This document shows positions 28,527-36,204 of a stretch of DNA of 64,000 nt, in pieces. Origin of the DNA: Cellvibrio sp. KY-GH-1. Its GTDB lineage: Bacteria; Pseudomonadota; Gammaproteobacteria; Pseudomonadales; Cellvibrionaceae. The DNA lies in the NCBI RefSeq assembly GCF_008806975.1, contig NZ_CP031728.1, positions 5,559,501-5,623,500 of the forward strand, in the 5' to 3' direction. The translations under genes were made by a program, and so were the position numbers. The notes under the pieces were generated by a model, which was not told the DNA's origin, made no database searches, and saw only the letters and a program-made list of their open reading frames with translations. The stretch's first letter is position 1. Every line of letters begins with the position of its first letter.

Positions 28527-30145
28527 TGCCGCTGTCGCTGCGTGAACTGGTATTCGATAATCGCCTCGTGCGTGAAATGCCGGCGGACAATGAAAGCGAG
28601 AATTTTCGTCGCCAGGTATATGCTGCGGTTTATTCGCGCGTAACGCCCACACCAGTAAAGAATCCCCATTTGATCGCCGCTGTCAGCGAAGTCGCTGATT
28701 TGTTGCAGTTGTCACACGCGGCCTTTGCCGATCCGCAATTTACACAAGTATTTGGGGGCAACGAATTATTGTCAGGAATGGAGCCGCATGCTTGTGTGTA
28801 TGGCGGTCATCAATTCGGCAACTGGGCAGGGCAGTTGGGCGATGGTCGTGCAATTAATTTGGGCGAGGTAAAAAACTCCCGCGGTGAGCATTGGACGCTG
28901 CAATTAAAAGGTGCAGGGCCTACACCTTATTCACGCACAGCAGACGGCCTGGCAGTGTTGCGCTCATCGGTACGCGAATTTTTATGCAGCGAAGCGATGT
29001 TTCATTTGGGTGTTCCTACTACCCGCGCATTGAGTTTGGTTGGCACCGGTGAGTTGGTAAGGCGCGATATGTTTTACGATGGCAATCCGCAAATGGAGCC
29101 GGGTGCTGTTGTATGCCGTGTTGCGCCAACCTTTACCCGTTTTGGCAATTTCGAAATTTTTTCCGCACGCAATGATATTGCCTTGCTAAAGCAATTTACC
29201 GATTTCACCCTGCGCACAGACTTTTCAGCGTTATTTCCCGCTGAGCAACATGAATTCACCAAAGCTGACTACTTGCGTTGGTTTAACGAAATTTGTATTC
29301 GCACCGCACAGTTAATGGCGCATTGGATGCGTGTGGGCTTTGTGCACGGCGTAATGAATACCGACAACATGTCTGTCCTTGGATTGACCATTGATTACGG
29401 TCCTTACGGTTGGTTGGAAGGTTATGATCAAGATTGGACGCCCAACACAACCGACGCTCAAGGGCGTCGCTATCGCTATGGCAGCCAGCCGCGCGTAGCC
29501 CTGTGGAATCTTGCGCAGTTGGCAAATGCCATCTATCCATTGATTGATGAAGTGGAGCCACTGCAAGCTGCGCTGGAAAATTATCGCGCGGAATACGAGC
29601 ACTGTGCGCAACGGGATGTGGCGGCCAAACTTGGCTTGAGCCAATTTGATCCAATGCAGGATCAGGCACTCAATAAGCAGTTATTGGCTTGTTTCCAATT
29701 AGTGGAAACCGATATGACTATATTTTATCGCGCGCTTGCGCAACTCAATGCTGATGACATTTCTCATTACGCAAATAGTCAATGTGTTGATATTGTGCGC
29801 GACAGCTTTTATTCCGTAGTCGATGCACGGGCGGAAACGCAATGGGCAGATTGGTTGCGCTTATATGCCGCCCGTTTACAGCAGGATTATGTGTTAAGCG
29901 GCAACACCCATACGCAAAAATGTGAGCGCATGAATGCGGTTAACCCGAAATATGTATTGCGCAACTATTTAGCGCAGCAGGCTATTGATAAAGCGACGCA
30001 AGGTGATTTTTCTGAGGTAGAAAAGTTGCTGCAGATTTTGCGTAACCCTTACGCTGAGCAGCCTGACTATCAGCATTATTTCGCCAAACGCCCGGAGTGG
30101 GCACGGCATAAAGCGGGCTGCTCCATGTTATCCTGTAGTTCCTGA
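28526..30145 (+). CDS. selO: Protein adenylyltransferase SelO (YdiU)
   Basis: Pseudokinase-fold enzyme that transfers AMP from ATP to protein Ser, Thr or Tyr, linked to redox homeostasis. The 539-residue protein has family motifs: GGHQFGNWAGQLGDGRAINLGE, LQLKGAGPTPYSRTADGLAVLRSSVREFL, then VHGVMNTDNMSVLGLTIDYGPYGWLE, which carries the metal-binding Asn and Asp. The C-terminus ends CSMLSCSS, where the penultimate Cys-Ser-Ser corresponds to the selenocysteine site of eukaryotic SelO. The ATG overlaps the gloA stop. Confidence 0.95.
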   Translation: MPLSLRELVFDNRLVREMPADNESENFRRQVYAAVYSRVTPTPVKNPHLIAAVSEVADLLQLSHAAFADPQFTQVFGGNELLSGMEPHACVYGGHQFGNWAGQLGDGRAINLGEVKNSRGEHWTLQLKGAGPTPYSRTADGLAVLRSSVREFLCSEAMFHLGVPTTRALSLVGTGELVRRDMFYDGNPQMEPGAVVCRVAPTFTRFGNFEIFSARNDIALLKQFTDFTLRTDFSALFPAEQHEFTKADYLRWFNEICIRTAQLMAHWMRVGFVHGVMNTDNMSVLGLTIDYGPYGWLEGYDQDWTPNTTDAQGRRYRYGSQPRVALWNLAQLANAIYPLIDEVEPLQAALENYRAEYEHCAQRDVAAKLGLSQFDPMQDQALNKQLLACFQLVETDMTIFYRALAQLNADDISHYANSQCVDIVRDSFYSVVDARAETQWADWLRLYAARLQQDYVLSGNTHTQKCERMNAVNPKYVLRNYLAQQAIDKATQGDFSEVEKLLQILRNPYAEQPDYQHYFAKRPEWARHKAGCSMLSCSS

Positions 30146-30169
30146 TAATTTCTTTTGCAGTAGCACATT

Positions 30170-30973
30170 ATGATTGGAAAAATTATTGGTTTCGCCATAG
30201 GTTTGGCTTTGCTTAATCCATTTACCGCGATACTTGGTGCAATACTAGGGCACTATTTTATTGATAAGCCGCGTCGTACGGCCCCGAAAATTCCCCCGGC
30301 GCAATTGCATGCGATTCAGGAGAGCTTTTTTACAACGGTCTTTACCGTATCGGGTCATTTGGCCAAAGCGGATGGTCGGGTCAGTGAAACTGAAGTTCAG
30401 CTAACTGAATCGCTCATGACAAAAATGGGTCTGAGTGCTGACCATCGCCGCGAAGCCATTCGCTTATTCAAAGTGGGTGCTACAACAGAATTTAATTTGG
30501 ATTCAGCGCTGGCCGACTACAAGCGCATCTGCAGTGCCAGCGGTAATTTGAACAATATGTTGTTGGTAAACTTGGTGAATCTGGCAATGGCCGACGGCGA
30601 GCTGGATGAGCAGGAAGCCCAGGTGTTACGTCAGGTTGCCGATCGCTTGGGCTTTTCGCGCTTTGCCTTTGAGCAGTTGCTGCGCATGCTGAATGCACAA
30701 AATGCGTTTAATCGCGAGCAGAGCGGTTACCAGTCTGGCGGGTATCAGCAGCCGATTCGCGCTGACGAATTAACGCTGGCTTATGAAGCTTTGGGTGTTG
30801 AGAAGACCGCGACCGATGCAGAACTGAAAAAAGCCTATCGCAAGCTCATGAGCGAATATCATCCGGATAAGCTGATCGGGCAGGGGATGCCTGAAGATAT
30901 GATCAAAGCCGCAACCGAGCGCTCGCAGGAAATTCAGGCAGCGTATGATCTGATAAAAAAATCCCGTCAATAA
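30170..30973 (+). CDS. djlA: DnaJ-like membrane co-chaperone DjlA
   Basis: Type III J-domain protein that stimulates DnaK from the inner membrane. The 267 residues include a single N-terminal membrane segment (about 4-28), a TerB-like helical domain (about 45-170) with AKADGRVSETEV and LAMADGELDEQE, and a C-terminal J domain (about 197-267) with YEALGVEKTATDAELKKAYR and the HPD motif in MSEYHPDKLIG. Domain order and length match DjlA. It starts 24 bases after selO and may be in the gloA-selO transcript. No terminator was seen immediately after it. Confidence 0.93.
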   Translation: MIGKIIGFAIGLALLNPFTAILGAILGHYFIDKPRRTAPKIPPAQLHAIQESFFTTVFTVSGHLAKADGRVSETEVQLTESLMTKMGLSADHRREAIRLFKVGATTEFNLDSALADYKRICSASGNLNNMLLVNLVNLAMADGELDEQEAQVLRQVADRLGFSRFAFEQLLRMLNAQNAFNREQSGYQSGGYQQPIRADELTLAYEALGVEKTATDAELKKAYRKLMSEYHPDKLIGQGMPEDMIKAATERSQEIQAAYDLIKKSRQ

Positions 30974-30988
30974 TTTGTTCTTCCCGCT

Positions 30989-31052
30989 GCTTATAAATAA
31001 TAAGTGAGACCCCGGTTAAATTTACTGGAGTTTCCGCCAATTATTTATAAGC
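30989..31052. repeat. 13-bp perfect inverted repeat
   Basis: GCTTATAAATAAT (30989-31001) is repeated in inverted form as ATTATTTATAAGC (31040-31052), with a 38-base interval. The arms are AT-rich without a following T-run, so an intrinsic terminator is unlikely. It may be a terminator-like structure for djlA mRNA, a protein site, or a remnant of a small element. Confidence 0.6.
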
Positions 31053-31129
31053 GGTCCTCGCTTTGGTCGATGTCAAAAAGCCAGCTCTAAACTATCAGTG
31101 TGACGCGCAAAACATTTTTCTGATAAATT

Positions 31130-31147
31130 ATTGACAACGTTGTCCAT
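31130..31147 (+). promoter_or_regulatory. LacI-family (NagR-like) operator overlapping a sigma-70 -35 box
   Basis: The 12-bp perfect palindrome GACAACGTTGTC (31133-31144) extends to an 18-bp palindrome with one mismatched pair. It resembles the motif published for LacI-type NagR in marine gammaproteobacteria (AATGACARCGYTGTCATT, from memory). The -35 hexamer TTGACA (31131-31136) is embedded in it, with TATTTT at 31155-31160 as a possible -10 (18-bp spacer). A repressor bound here would block RNA polymerase. The downstream gene encodes a chitinase, consistent with GlcNAc-responsive control; the regulator is not in the window. Confidence 0.7.
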
Positions 31148-31349
31148 GTGGATGTATTTTTAAATCGTTTTCTGGTTTTACATAAATTAACGATAAGAAC
31201 AACCGTTCAACCAAGGAGCGACGCTGGGGACTTCATCCTGTGGCAGGTTCTCCTGTACTGGCTGTAGCTCGCCCATTCCAATTTCCATTCAGGATCAGAT
31301 TCAACCCTGTGCACGCACGGGGCGCGTACTGTTTTTTTCTAAATTTCTA

Positions 31350-31416
31350 GCACTTTTTCAGGGTATTCGCTCAGGGGCTGCTATTGCCTGAAAAAAGCCA
31401 CGCTTGCGAAAAGTGC
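31350..31416 (+). promoter_or_regulatory. Possible alternative stem-loops in the chitinase leader
   Basis: The segment starting GCACTTTTTCAGG (31350-31362) can pair either with CCTGAAAAAAG (31387-31397; 10 pairs with one bulge) or, through GCACTTTT, with AAAAGTGC (31409-31416). The two pairings are mutually exclusive over the shared bases. No T-tract follows directly, so any switch would act on translation, RNA stability or Rho access rather than intrinsic termination. Confidence 0.4.
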
Positions 31417-31528
31417 GCGAAAAACCGGAGTTACTGGTTAGGAGCGGAACAAATAACAACAGATGGACGCGGGAAGATGCAGTTGCCAACTATGACGTAC
31501 AAGGCGCTGTTAAAACACTGGGAGACTG

Positions 31529-31563
31529 AACCGGAAACATACGATTAAAAAGTATGGTCGGTT
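31529..31563 (+). promoter_or_regulatory. Interrupted hairpin just upstream of the chitinase ribosome site
   Basis: AACCG (31529-31533) pairs with CGGTT (31559-31563) and CATAC (31538-31542) with GTATG (31552-31556) across a 9-base loop, leaving an asymmetric internal loop. The chitinase ribosome site GAGGAAA begins about 30 bases later, so the hairpin may be a stability or translation element. Visible pairing only; no family recognised. Confidence 0.45.
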
Positions 31564-31603
31564 TAGTGAGATGAAAAATTAAAACGATTCCGAGGAAAAT
31601 CCA

Positions 31604-33418
31604 ATGAAATCGCTCAAACTAATAATGCTGTTATCAACTGCGGGATTAATGGCTACACAAGCGCACGCGTACAATTGTGCAGGTGTTGCCAACTATCAAC
31701 AAGGTACTTACGCAACCGGCGCCGTCGTACAAAATGGCGGTACTGCTTATTCCTGTACCGTCGGTGGTTGGTGCTCGGTCGGAGGGCCTTATGAACCGGG
31801 TGTAGGTTGGGCCTGGAATAATGCCTGGTCCAGCCTGGGCGCGTGTTCCGGTACTGGCACGTCGTCAACGCCAACCAGTAGTGCGGCCGTTAGTTCAGTA
31901 AAAAGTTCTGTTGCGTCATCAGTGGCAACTTCCAGCGCAACGCCAACGGCGGGGTGTAATGGTGTAGCTGAATGGAACACTACTTCTGCCTATTCTGGCA
32001 ATGCGCAAGTCAGCCGCAGCGGTTCTCTCTATCAGGCTAAATGGTGGACACAGGGGCAAGACCCGCTAAATAATTCCGGTGCTTATGATGTATGGGTCAA
32101 CAAAGGTGCTTGCGGTACAGGCTCTTCTGTTGCGAGTTCAGCTGTTGTCAGTTCTGCTGCGGTCAGTTCAAGTTCGATAAAAAGTTCTGCTGCAAGTTCA
32201 GGTGCGACTTCTGTGAATAGTTCGGTTGCCAGCTCAGCGGTTAGCTCATTGGCGAGTTCAAAATCCAGCACCCCGATGTCGAGCAGTTCAAGTTCTATCT
32301 CCGCCGTGGGCGGTAAAAAAGTGGTTGGATATTTTGCCGAGTGGGGCATTTATGGCCGAAACTATCATGTGAAAAATATTGCGACTAGCGGCTCTGCGGC
32401 GCAATTGACACACATTCTTTATTCATTCGGTAATGTGCAAAACGGTAAGTGTACAATTGGCGATTCTTACGCAGCTTACGATAAAGCGTATGATGCGGCG
32501 GGCAGCGTCGACGGTGTTGCTGATGCTTGGGATCAACCTTTGCGTGGTAACTTCAACCAGTTGCGTAAACTGAAAAAACTGAATCCAAATTTAAAAGTCA
32601 TTTGGTCGTTCGGTGGTTGGACCTGGTCTGAGGGGTTCCCACAAGCGGCGCAAAATCCGGTGGCATTTGCCGAGTCTTGCTATGCATTGGTTGAAGATGC
32701 GCGTTGGGCTGATGTGTTCGATGGTATTGATATTGATTGGGAATACCCGAACGAATGCGGTTTGAAATGCGATACTACCAGCGGCTTCTCCGGTTATAAA
32801 AATTTGATTCAGGCACTGCGTGCGCGTTTCGGTAGCAGCGCTTTGATCACTTCCGCGATTGGTGCCGGTACTGCAAAAATTAATGCAGCAGATTACGCTG
32901 GCGCTGCGCAGTATCTCGATTTCTATATGCCTATGACTTACGACTTCTTCGGCGCCTGGGATAAAACCGGACCAACCGCGCCGCACTCTGCACTTTACGA
33001 CTATGCGGGAATTCCTATTGCCGGCTACAACTCTGACAATGCGATTCAATTACTGAAATCCAAAGGTATTCCCGCCAGCAAAATCCTGTTAGGTGTTGGT
33101 TTCTATGGTCGGGGTTGGACGGGTGTAACACAGGCAGCGCCTGGTGGTTCTGCAACCGGTGCAGCCGCGGGCACTTATGAAGCGGGTATCGATGATTACA
33201 AAGTATTGAAATCAAAATGCCCGGCAACCGGCACAGTGGGTGGAAGTGCTTACGCATTCTGCGGTAATAACTGGTGGAGTTATGACACTCCGCAAACGCT
33301 GGTTGGAAAAATGGACTACGTCCATCAACAAGGTCTGGCGGGTACTTTCTTTTGGGAGTTGAGCGGCGATACCGCAGACGGGGAATTAATTCGCGTGATT
33401 GGTAACTCGATGCGTTAA
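31604..33418 (+). CDS. Secreted GH18 chitinase with two chitin-binding modules
   Basis: Exported endo- or processive chitinase of 604 residues. A signal peptide (1-22, ending THA/AHA-type near QAHA) precedes a first carbohydrate-binding module (about 23-84; CTVGGWCSVGGPYEPG), resembling CBM73 or CBM5/12, a Ser-rich linker, a second CBM5/12-type module (about 118-170; GSLYQAKWWTQGQDPLNN), and a longer Ser/Ala/Val linker (about 172-238). The GH18 catalytic domain (about 240-604) has the motif DGIDIDWEYP with the catalytic Glu, plus SFGGWTWS and MTYDFFGAWD. Poly-Ser linkers are characteristic of Cellvibrio and related plant- and chitin-degrading bacteria. The ATG at 31604 follows GAGGAAA. A LacI-type operator and long leader lie upstream; a strong terminator follows. 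Confidence 0.95.
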   Translation: MKSLKLIMLLSTAGLMATQAHAYNCAGVANYQQGTYATGAVVQNGGTAYSCTVGGWCSVGGPYEPGVGWAWNNAWSSLGACSGTGTSSTPTSSAAVSSVKSSVASSVATSSATPTAGCNGVAEWNTTSAYSGNAQVSRSGSLYQAKWWTQGQDPLNNSGAYDVWVNKGACGTGSSVASSAVVSSAAVSSSSIKSSAASSGATSVNSSVASSAVSSLASSKSSTPMSSSSSSISAVGGKKVVGYFAEWGIYGRNYHVKNIATSGSAAQLTHILYSFGNVQNGKCTIGDSYAAYDKAYDAAGSVDGVADAWDQPLRGNFNQLRKLKKLNPNLKVIWSFGGWTWSEGFPQAAQNPVAFAESCYALVEDARWADVFDGIDIDWEYPNECGLKCDTTSGFSGYKNLIQALRARFGSSALITSAIGAGTAKINAADYAGAAQYLDFYMPMTYDFFGAWDKTGPTAPHSALYDYAGIPIAGYNSDNAIQLLKSKGIPASKILLGVGFYGRGWTGVTQAAPGGSATGAAAGTYEAGIDDYKVLKSKCPATGTVGGSAYAFCGNNWWSYDTPQTLVGKMDYVHQQGLAGTFFWELSGDTADGELIRVIGNSMR

Positions 33419-33442
33419 TACTGTTGTAGATTTCGCAGTAAA

Positions 33443-33475
33443 AAAATCCGGCAGTGAATCGCTGCCGGATTTTTA
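33443..33475 (+). terminator. Rho-independent terminator after the chitinase gene
   Basis: 9-bp stem ATCCGGCAG / CTGCCGGAT (33446-33454 with 33462-33470), 7-base loop, then TTTTATTTTT. It lies 27 bases after the stop. Confidence 0.92.
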
Positions 33476-33518
33476 TTTTTTGTGGCTATAAAAACGGTAA
33501 TCCTGGATCAATTGGCAT

Positions 33519-33552
33519 AAAAAAACGGCGATGAAATCATCGCCGTTTTTTT
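33519..33552 (-). terminator. Bidirectional terminator for the universal stress protein gene
   Basis: Stem CGGCGATGA / TCATCGCCG (33526-33534 with 33537-33545), 2-base formal loop, flanked by an A-run on the left and T-run on the right, so it works in both directions. It lies 20 bases after the minus-strand stop at 33572 and backs up the chitinase terminator. Confidence 0.92.
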
Positions 33553-33571
33553 CAGGAACCACTACAAAAAA

Positions 33572-34396
33572 TTATTCGTGGTTCAATACCATCACATCGG
33601 TATCAACCGCAGCGATCAAGCGCTCGGCAGTGTTACCGCGACGGGTTTTGGTCATACCATTTTGACCAAGGGTGCCCATCACAATCAGGTCTGCACCAAT
33701 TTTTTCAGCCAGTGCAGAAACTACATCGGAGGTATAGCCGTTTTCTACATGAATTTTGTCATTGGGCAGGCCGGTTTCACTCACCAGTTTGCCGCGATCT
33801 GGATAGCTCATGGAATCCAGGTAGCCGTTAATAACATGCAAGTCTGCACCGTAGGTTTCGGCATAGAATTTTGCGGAAGCCAAAATCTTTTTGTTCAATT
33901 CAATTTGCACATCGCGTTGTGCCTGGAAGTTCACGGCAGCCAAAATTACTTTGCGTTGTGCTTTTGCACCTGGACGAATTAACACTACCGGGCAGTAAGC
34001 GCCTTTCAACAATTCCCATTTGGATTCAGTGAAGAAAAAGCGGCTGTTGCTATTGGAACTTGCGTGCACTGGCAAATAAATTAAATCAGCGTCGAAACGC
34101 TTGGCGGATTCCATAATGGATTTTTGCCATTCGGATGACCAGGAAACTTCCAGAGTGTATTCGATTCCGGCGTTAGCCAGCGGGCTTTTAATATTTTGTT
34201 CGAACCAGGTTAGGTCGCGGAATAAATGGTCGTTTACCGAACGGGTATCTACCGCATCGCCATCCACCGCCACAAAGGCGTGAACTTTTGGTTTGGTACC
34301 TTGCATCAAGGAGGCAACAATAATCGCACGCTCAAGGGCGATGTGGTGGGTATCGTTGGGGTCTACAACGACAAACAACTTTTGTGACTTGGACAT
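33572..34396 (-). CDS. Universal stress protein with two Usp domains (UspE-like)
   Basis: Cytoplasmic stress protein of 274 residues made of two tandem UspA folds (about 5-145 and 150-274). The second domain ends with the nucleotide-binding pattern GADLIVMGTLGQNGMTKTRRGNTAERLI, matching the G-2x-G-9x-G-(S/T) ATP motif, while the first has a degenerate version. Length and two-domain build fit UspE, which aids survival under starvation and low oxygen in other gammaproteobacteria. It is monocistronic with a strong terminator. A near-match Anr box (34524-34537) lies 128 bases upstream, between it and the divergent hydratase gene. Confidence 0.9.
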   Translation of the reverse strand: MSKSQKLFVVVDPNDTHHIALERAIIVASLMQGTKPKVHAFVAVDGDAVDTRSVNDHLFRDLTWFEQNIKSPLANAGIEYTLEVSWSSEWQKSIMESAKRFDADLIYLPVHASSNSNSRFFFTESKWELLKGAYCPVVLIRPGAKAQRKVILAAVNFQAQRDVQIELNKKILASAKFYAETYGADLHVINGYLDSMSYPDRGKLVSETGLPNDKIHVENGYTSDVVSALAEKIGADLIVMGTLGQNGMTKTRRGNTAERLIAAVDTDVMVLNHE

Positions 34397-34523
34397 ACAG
34401 GCTCCTACAGGTTCCCTAACAAGTTTTAGGTAGTTATTTTCAAGCTGGGCCTAGCATAGCAACCCCTCGTCGGTTTTTACAGCGGGTTTCCCTTGCGGGC
34501 TGGTCGGAAAGGGATAAAAGCAG

Positions 34524-34537
34524 TTGATATGGATTAA
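34524..34537. promoter_or_regulatory. Near-consensus FNR/Anr box
   Basis: TTGATATGGATTAA matches TTGAT-N4-ATCAA with one mismatch (T for C). It lies between the divergent genes for the universal stress protein and the MaoC-type hydratase, 39 bases before the latter start. Several usp genes in pseudomonads are Anr-controlled, which makes the site plausible. Which gene it serves is not clear. Confidence 0.45.
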
Positions 34538-34575
34538 ACTGTACGCCTTTTTTACAAGCCCCAAAGGATAAGTCT

Positions 34576-35049
34576 ATGAGTTTGCTTGAAAATTGCCCAA
34601 TTACCGAGATAGCTGTGGGCCACACTGCCAGTTACAGCAAGACCTTAACCGAGCGGGATGTCATCCTGTTTGCCGCCTGTTCGGGTGACGTGAATCCAGT
34701 GCATCTGGATAAAACCTACGCGGCGACCACACCTTTCGGTGAGCCTATCGGGCATGGTATGTGGACTGGCGCATTGGTGTCTGCAGTGATAGCCACGCGC
34801 TTGCCGGGACCTGGCTCGGTCTACCGCAGCCAGAGTTTGAGTTTTAAATATCCGGTGAAAATTGGCGATACAGTTACTGTGACGTTAACGGTTGCCGAAA
34901 TTAAGGAGCGTGTGAAATTGGTAACTCTGGATTGCGAAGCACACAATCAGGATGGAAAGTTAATTGCGAAAGGTGTTGCGGAGGTAATTGCGCCGGCAGA
35001 AAAGCTTTCCATTGAACCAGGTAGTTTGCCATCGATAGGATTTAATTAG
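34576..35049 (+). CDS. phaJ: MaoC-type (R)-specific enoyl-CoA hydratase
   Basis: Hot-dog-fold hydratase of 157 residues that adds water to trans-2-enoyl-CoA to give (R)-3-hydroxyacyl-CoA. Key features are the hydratase-2 motif with Asp and His in AACSGDVNPVHLDKTYAATTPFG and the following GHGMWTGALVSAVI. In bacteria such proteins feed polyhydroxyalkanoate synthesis (PhaJ) or short fatty acid metabolism; no pha synthase is nearby, so the symbol is tentative. The ATG at 34576 has AAGGA about 10 bases upstream. It is divergent from the universal stress protein gene. Confidence 0.85.
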   Translation: MSLLENCPITEIAVGHTASYSKTLTERDVILFAACSGDVNPVHLDKTYAATTPFGEPIGHGMWTGALVSAVIATRLPGPGSVYRSQSLSFKYPVKIGDTVTVTLTVAEIKERVKLVTLDCEAHNQDGKLIAKGVAEVIAPAEKLSIEPGSLPSIGFN

Positions 35050-35104
35050 TCGATCGATGTTGATGAAAATCGTATCAGGATCGCGAGCTATAGCGAGTGA
35101 ATAG

Positions 35105-35491
35105 TTAGCGGTCCTTTTCCATTGCCAATAACAAATTGGCCACCGTTTTCCCCAAGCCTTTTACCACCAGCTTATAGGAGTTATCAATCATACGCTTCAC
35201 TTCCCCGTCGGGAATTGAACCGTTAATGATCACGGTATTCCAATGTTTTTTATTCATGTGGTAACCGGGAATAACGGCATCGAACACCATGCGTAATTGC
35301 TCGGCTTCTATCGGATCGCATTTTAAGTTGATGCGTGTTTCTCTATTTTTTGCGTCAGCTGTTTGGTTTTCCGAGCTCATCAGCGCAAACATTTTCCCGC
35401 GCACTTTGTATACGGCGACCTCGGGGCCAAAGGGAAAATCCTCGATGGCCTCGGGTTTATTGAGCAGATATTGTTTAATGTTAAATGCCAT
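35105..35491 (-). CDS. MmcQ/YjbR-family protein
   Basis: Small cytoplasmic protein of 128 residues with the YjbR fold, sometimes annotated as DNA-binding through its CyaY-like or double-wing structure; its function is not established. Typical features are the opening FNIKQYLLNKPEAIEDFPFG, VYKVRGKMFAL, KCDPIEAEQLR, PGYHMNKKHWNTV and the C-terminal DNSYKLVVKGL. The start is taken at ATG 35491; an in-frame ATG at 35500 has no room for a ribosome site. It lies 32 bases after rnt on the same strand and may be the last gene of pyrC-rnt-yjbR. Confidence 0.88.
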   Translation of the reverse strand: MAFNIKQYLLNKPEAIEDFPFGPEVAVYKVRGKMFALMSSENQTADAKNRETRINLKCDPIEAEQLRMVFDAVIPGYHMNKKHWNTVIINGSIPDGEVKRMIDNSYKLVVKGLGKTVANLLLAMEKDR

Positions 35492-35523
35492 GAAATCCAT
35501 TCCGGGGAATGTGAGTGGGCGAA

Positions 35524-36195
35524 TTATTCCGCCTCTTCATCACCTTCATCTTCACTGGGTAACCAACCGCCCAATTCTTTCCAGCGGTTAACAATCAGGC
35601 AAAATAAATCGGCGGTTTTTTCAGCATCGTATGCTGCTGAGTGGGCGGCAGAATTGCTGAATTCAATTCCCGCTACCTGACAGGCTTTGGCCAATACTGT
35701 TTGACCAAAAGCGAGGCCAGAAAGCGTTGCGGTGTCGAATACTGAGAACGGATGAAAGGGGCTGCGCTTGATATTACAGCGCTCAATCACGGCGTTAACA
35801 AAATTCAAATCAAAGTGCGCGTTATGGCCGACAATCACCGCGCGCGTGCAGCCGTTTTCTTTTACCGAGCGGCGCACTGCCGTGAGCAAATCGGTCATCA
35901 CCATTAATTCCGGTTCGGCTAAGCGATCGGGATCATCCAGGTCTATGCCGGTAAAATCCAGCGCGGCCTGTTCGATGTTGGCGCCCTCAAATGGCTCCAC
36001 ATGAAAGGCAAAGGTTTCATGGCGATGCACATTGCCATCTTCATCCATGCGAATGGTGACAGCAGCAATTTCCAGCAGTGCATCGGTTTGCGAATTAAAA
36101 CCGCCAGTTTCCACATCGACAATCACTGGCAAAAAACCGCGAAAACGTTGTGCCAGAGGTGAGTTGGGGTCGCGGGTATTTTCAGGTGGATTCAC
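35524..36195 (-). CDS. rnt: Ribonuclease T
   Basis: 3'-to-5' exoribonuclease that trims tRNA and other stable RNA 3' ends. The 223-residue protein is a DEDDh exonuclease: Asp and Glu in VIVDVETGGFN, Asp in VGHNAHFDLNFVNA, and His-x4-Asp in HSAAYDAEKTADLF. The ending GWLPSEDEGDEEAE is acidic. It starts 9 bases after the pyrC stop, so the two are almost certainly co-transcribed. The pyrC-rnt pair beside motY reproduces the P. aeruginosa order. Confidence 0.96.
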   Translation of the reverse strand: MNPPENTRDPNSPLAQRFRGFLPVIVDVETGGFNSQTDALLEIAAVTIRMDEDGNVHRHETFAFHVEPFEGANIEQAALDFTGIDLDDPDRLAEPELMVMTDLLTAVRRSVKENGCTRAVIVGHNAHFDLNFVNAVIERCNIKRSPFHPFSVFDTATLSGLAFGQTVLAKACQVAGIEFSNSAAHSAAYDAEKTADLFCLIVNRWKELGGWLPSEDEGDEEAE

Positions 36196-36204
36196 AGCTA
36201 TCCC

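Larger units (their letters stand above)
30974..31603 (+). other. 630-base intergenic region before the chitinase gene
   Basis: No convincing coding sequence on either strand. It holds a 13-bp inverted repeat at its left end, a palindromic operator overlapping a -35 box near 31131, and about 440 bases of probable untranslated leader with several potential stem-loops. A T-run of 7 at 31332-31338 follows only a weak GC-rich hairpin. No known riboswitch core was recognised. Confidence 0.7.

Noticed and set aside
31200..31600. Chitinase leader considered as a known riboswitch (c-di-GMP GEMM, glycine) or an RsmY/Z-like RNA because of several GGA motifs
   Set aside because: No GEMM or glycine core was found, and the GGA count is only moderately above chance and not set in clear hairpin loops.
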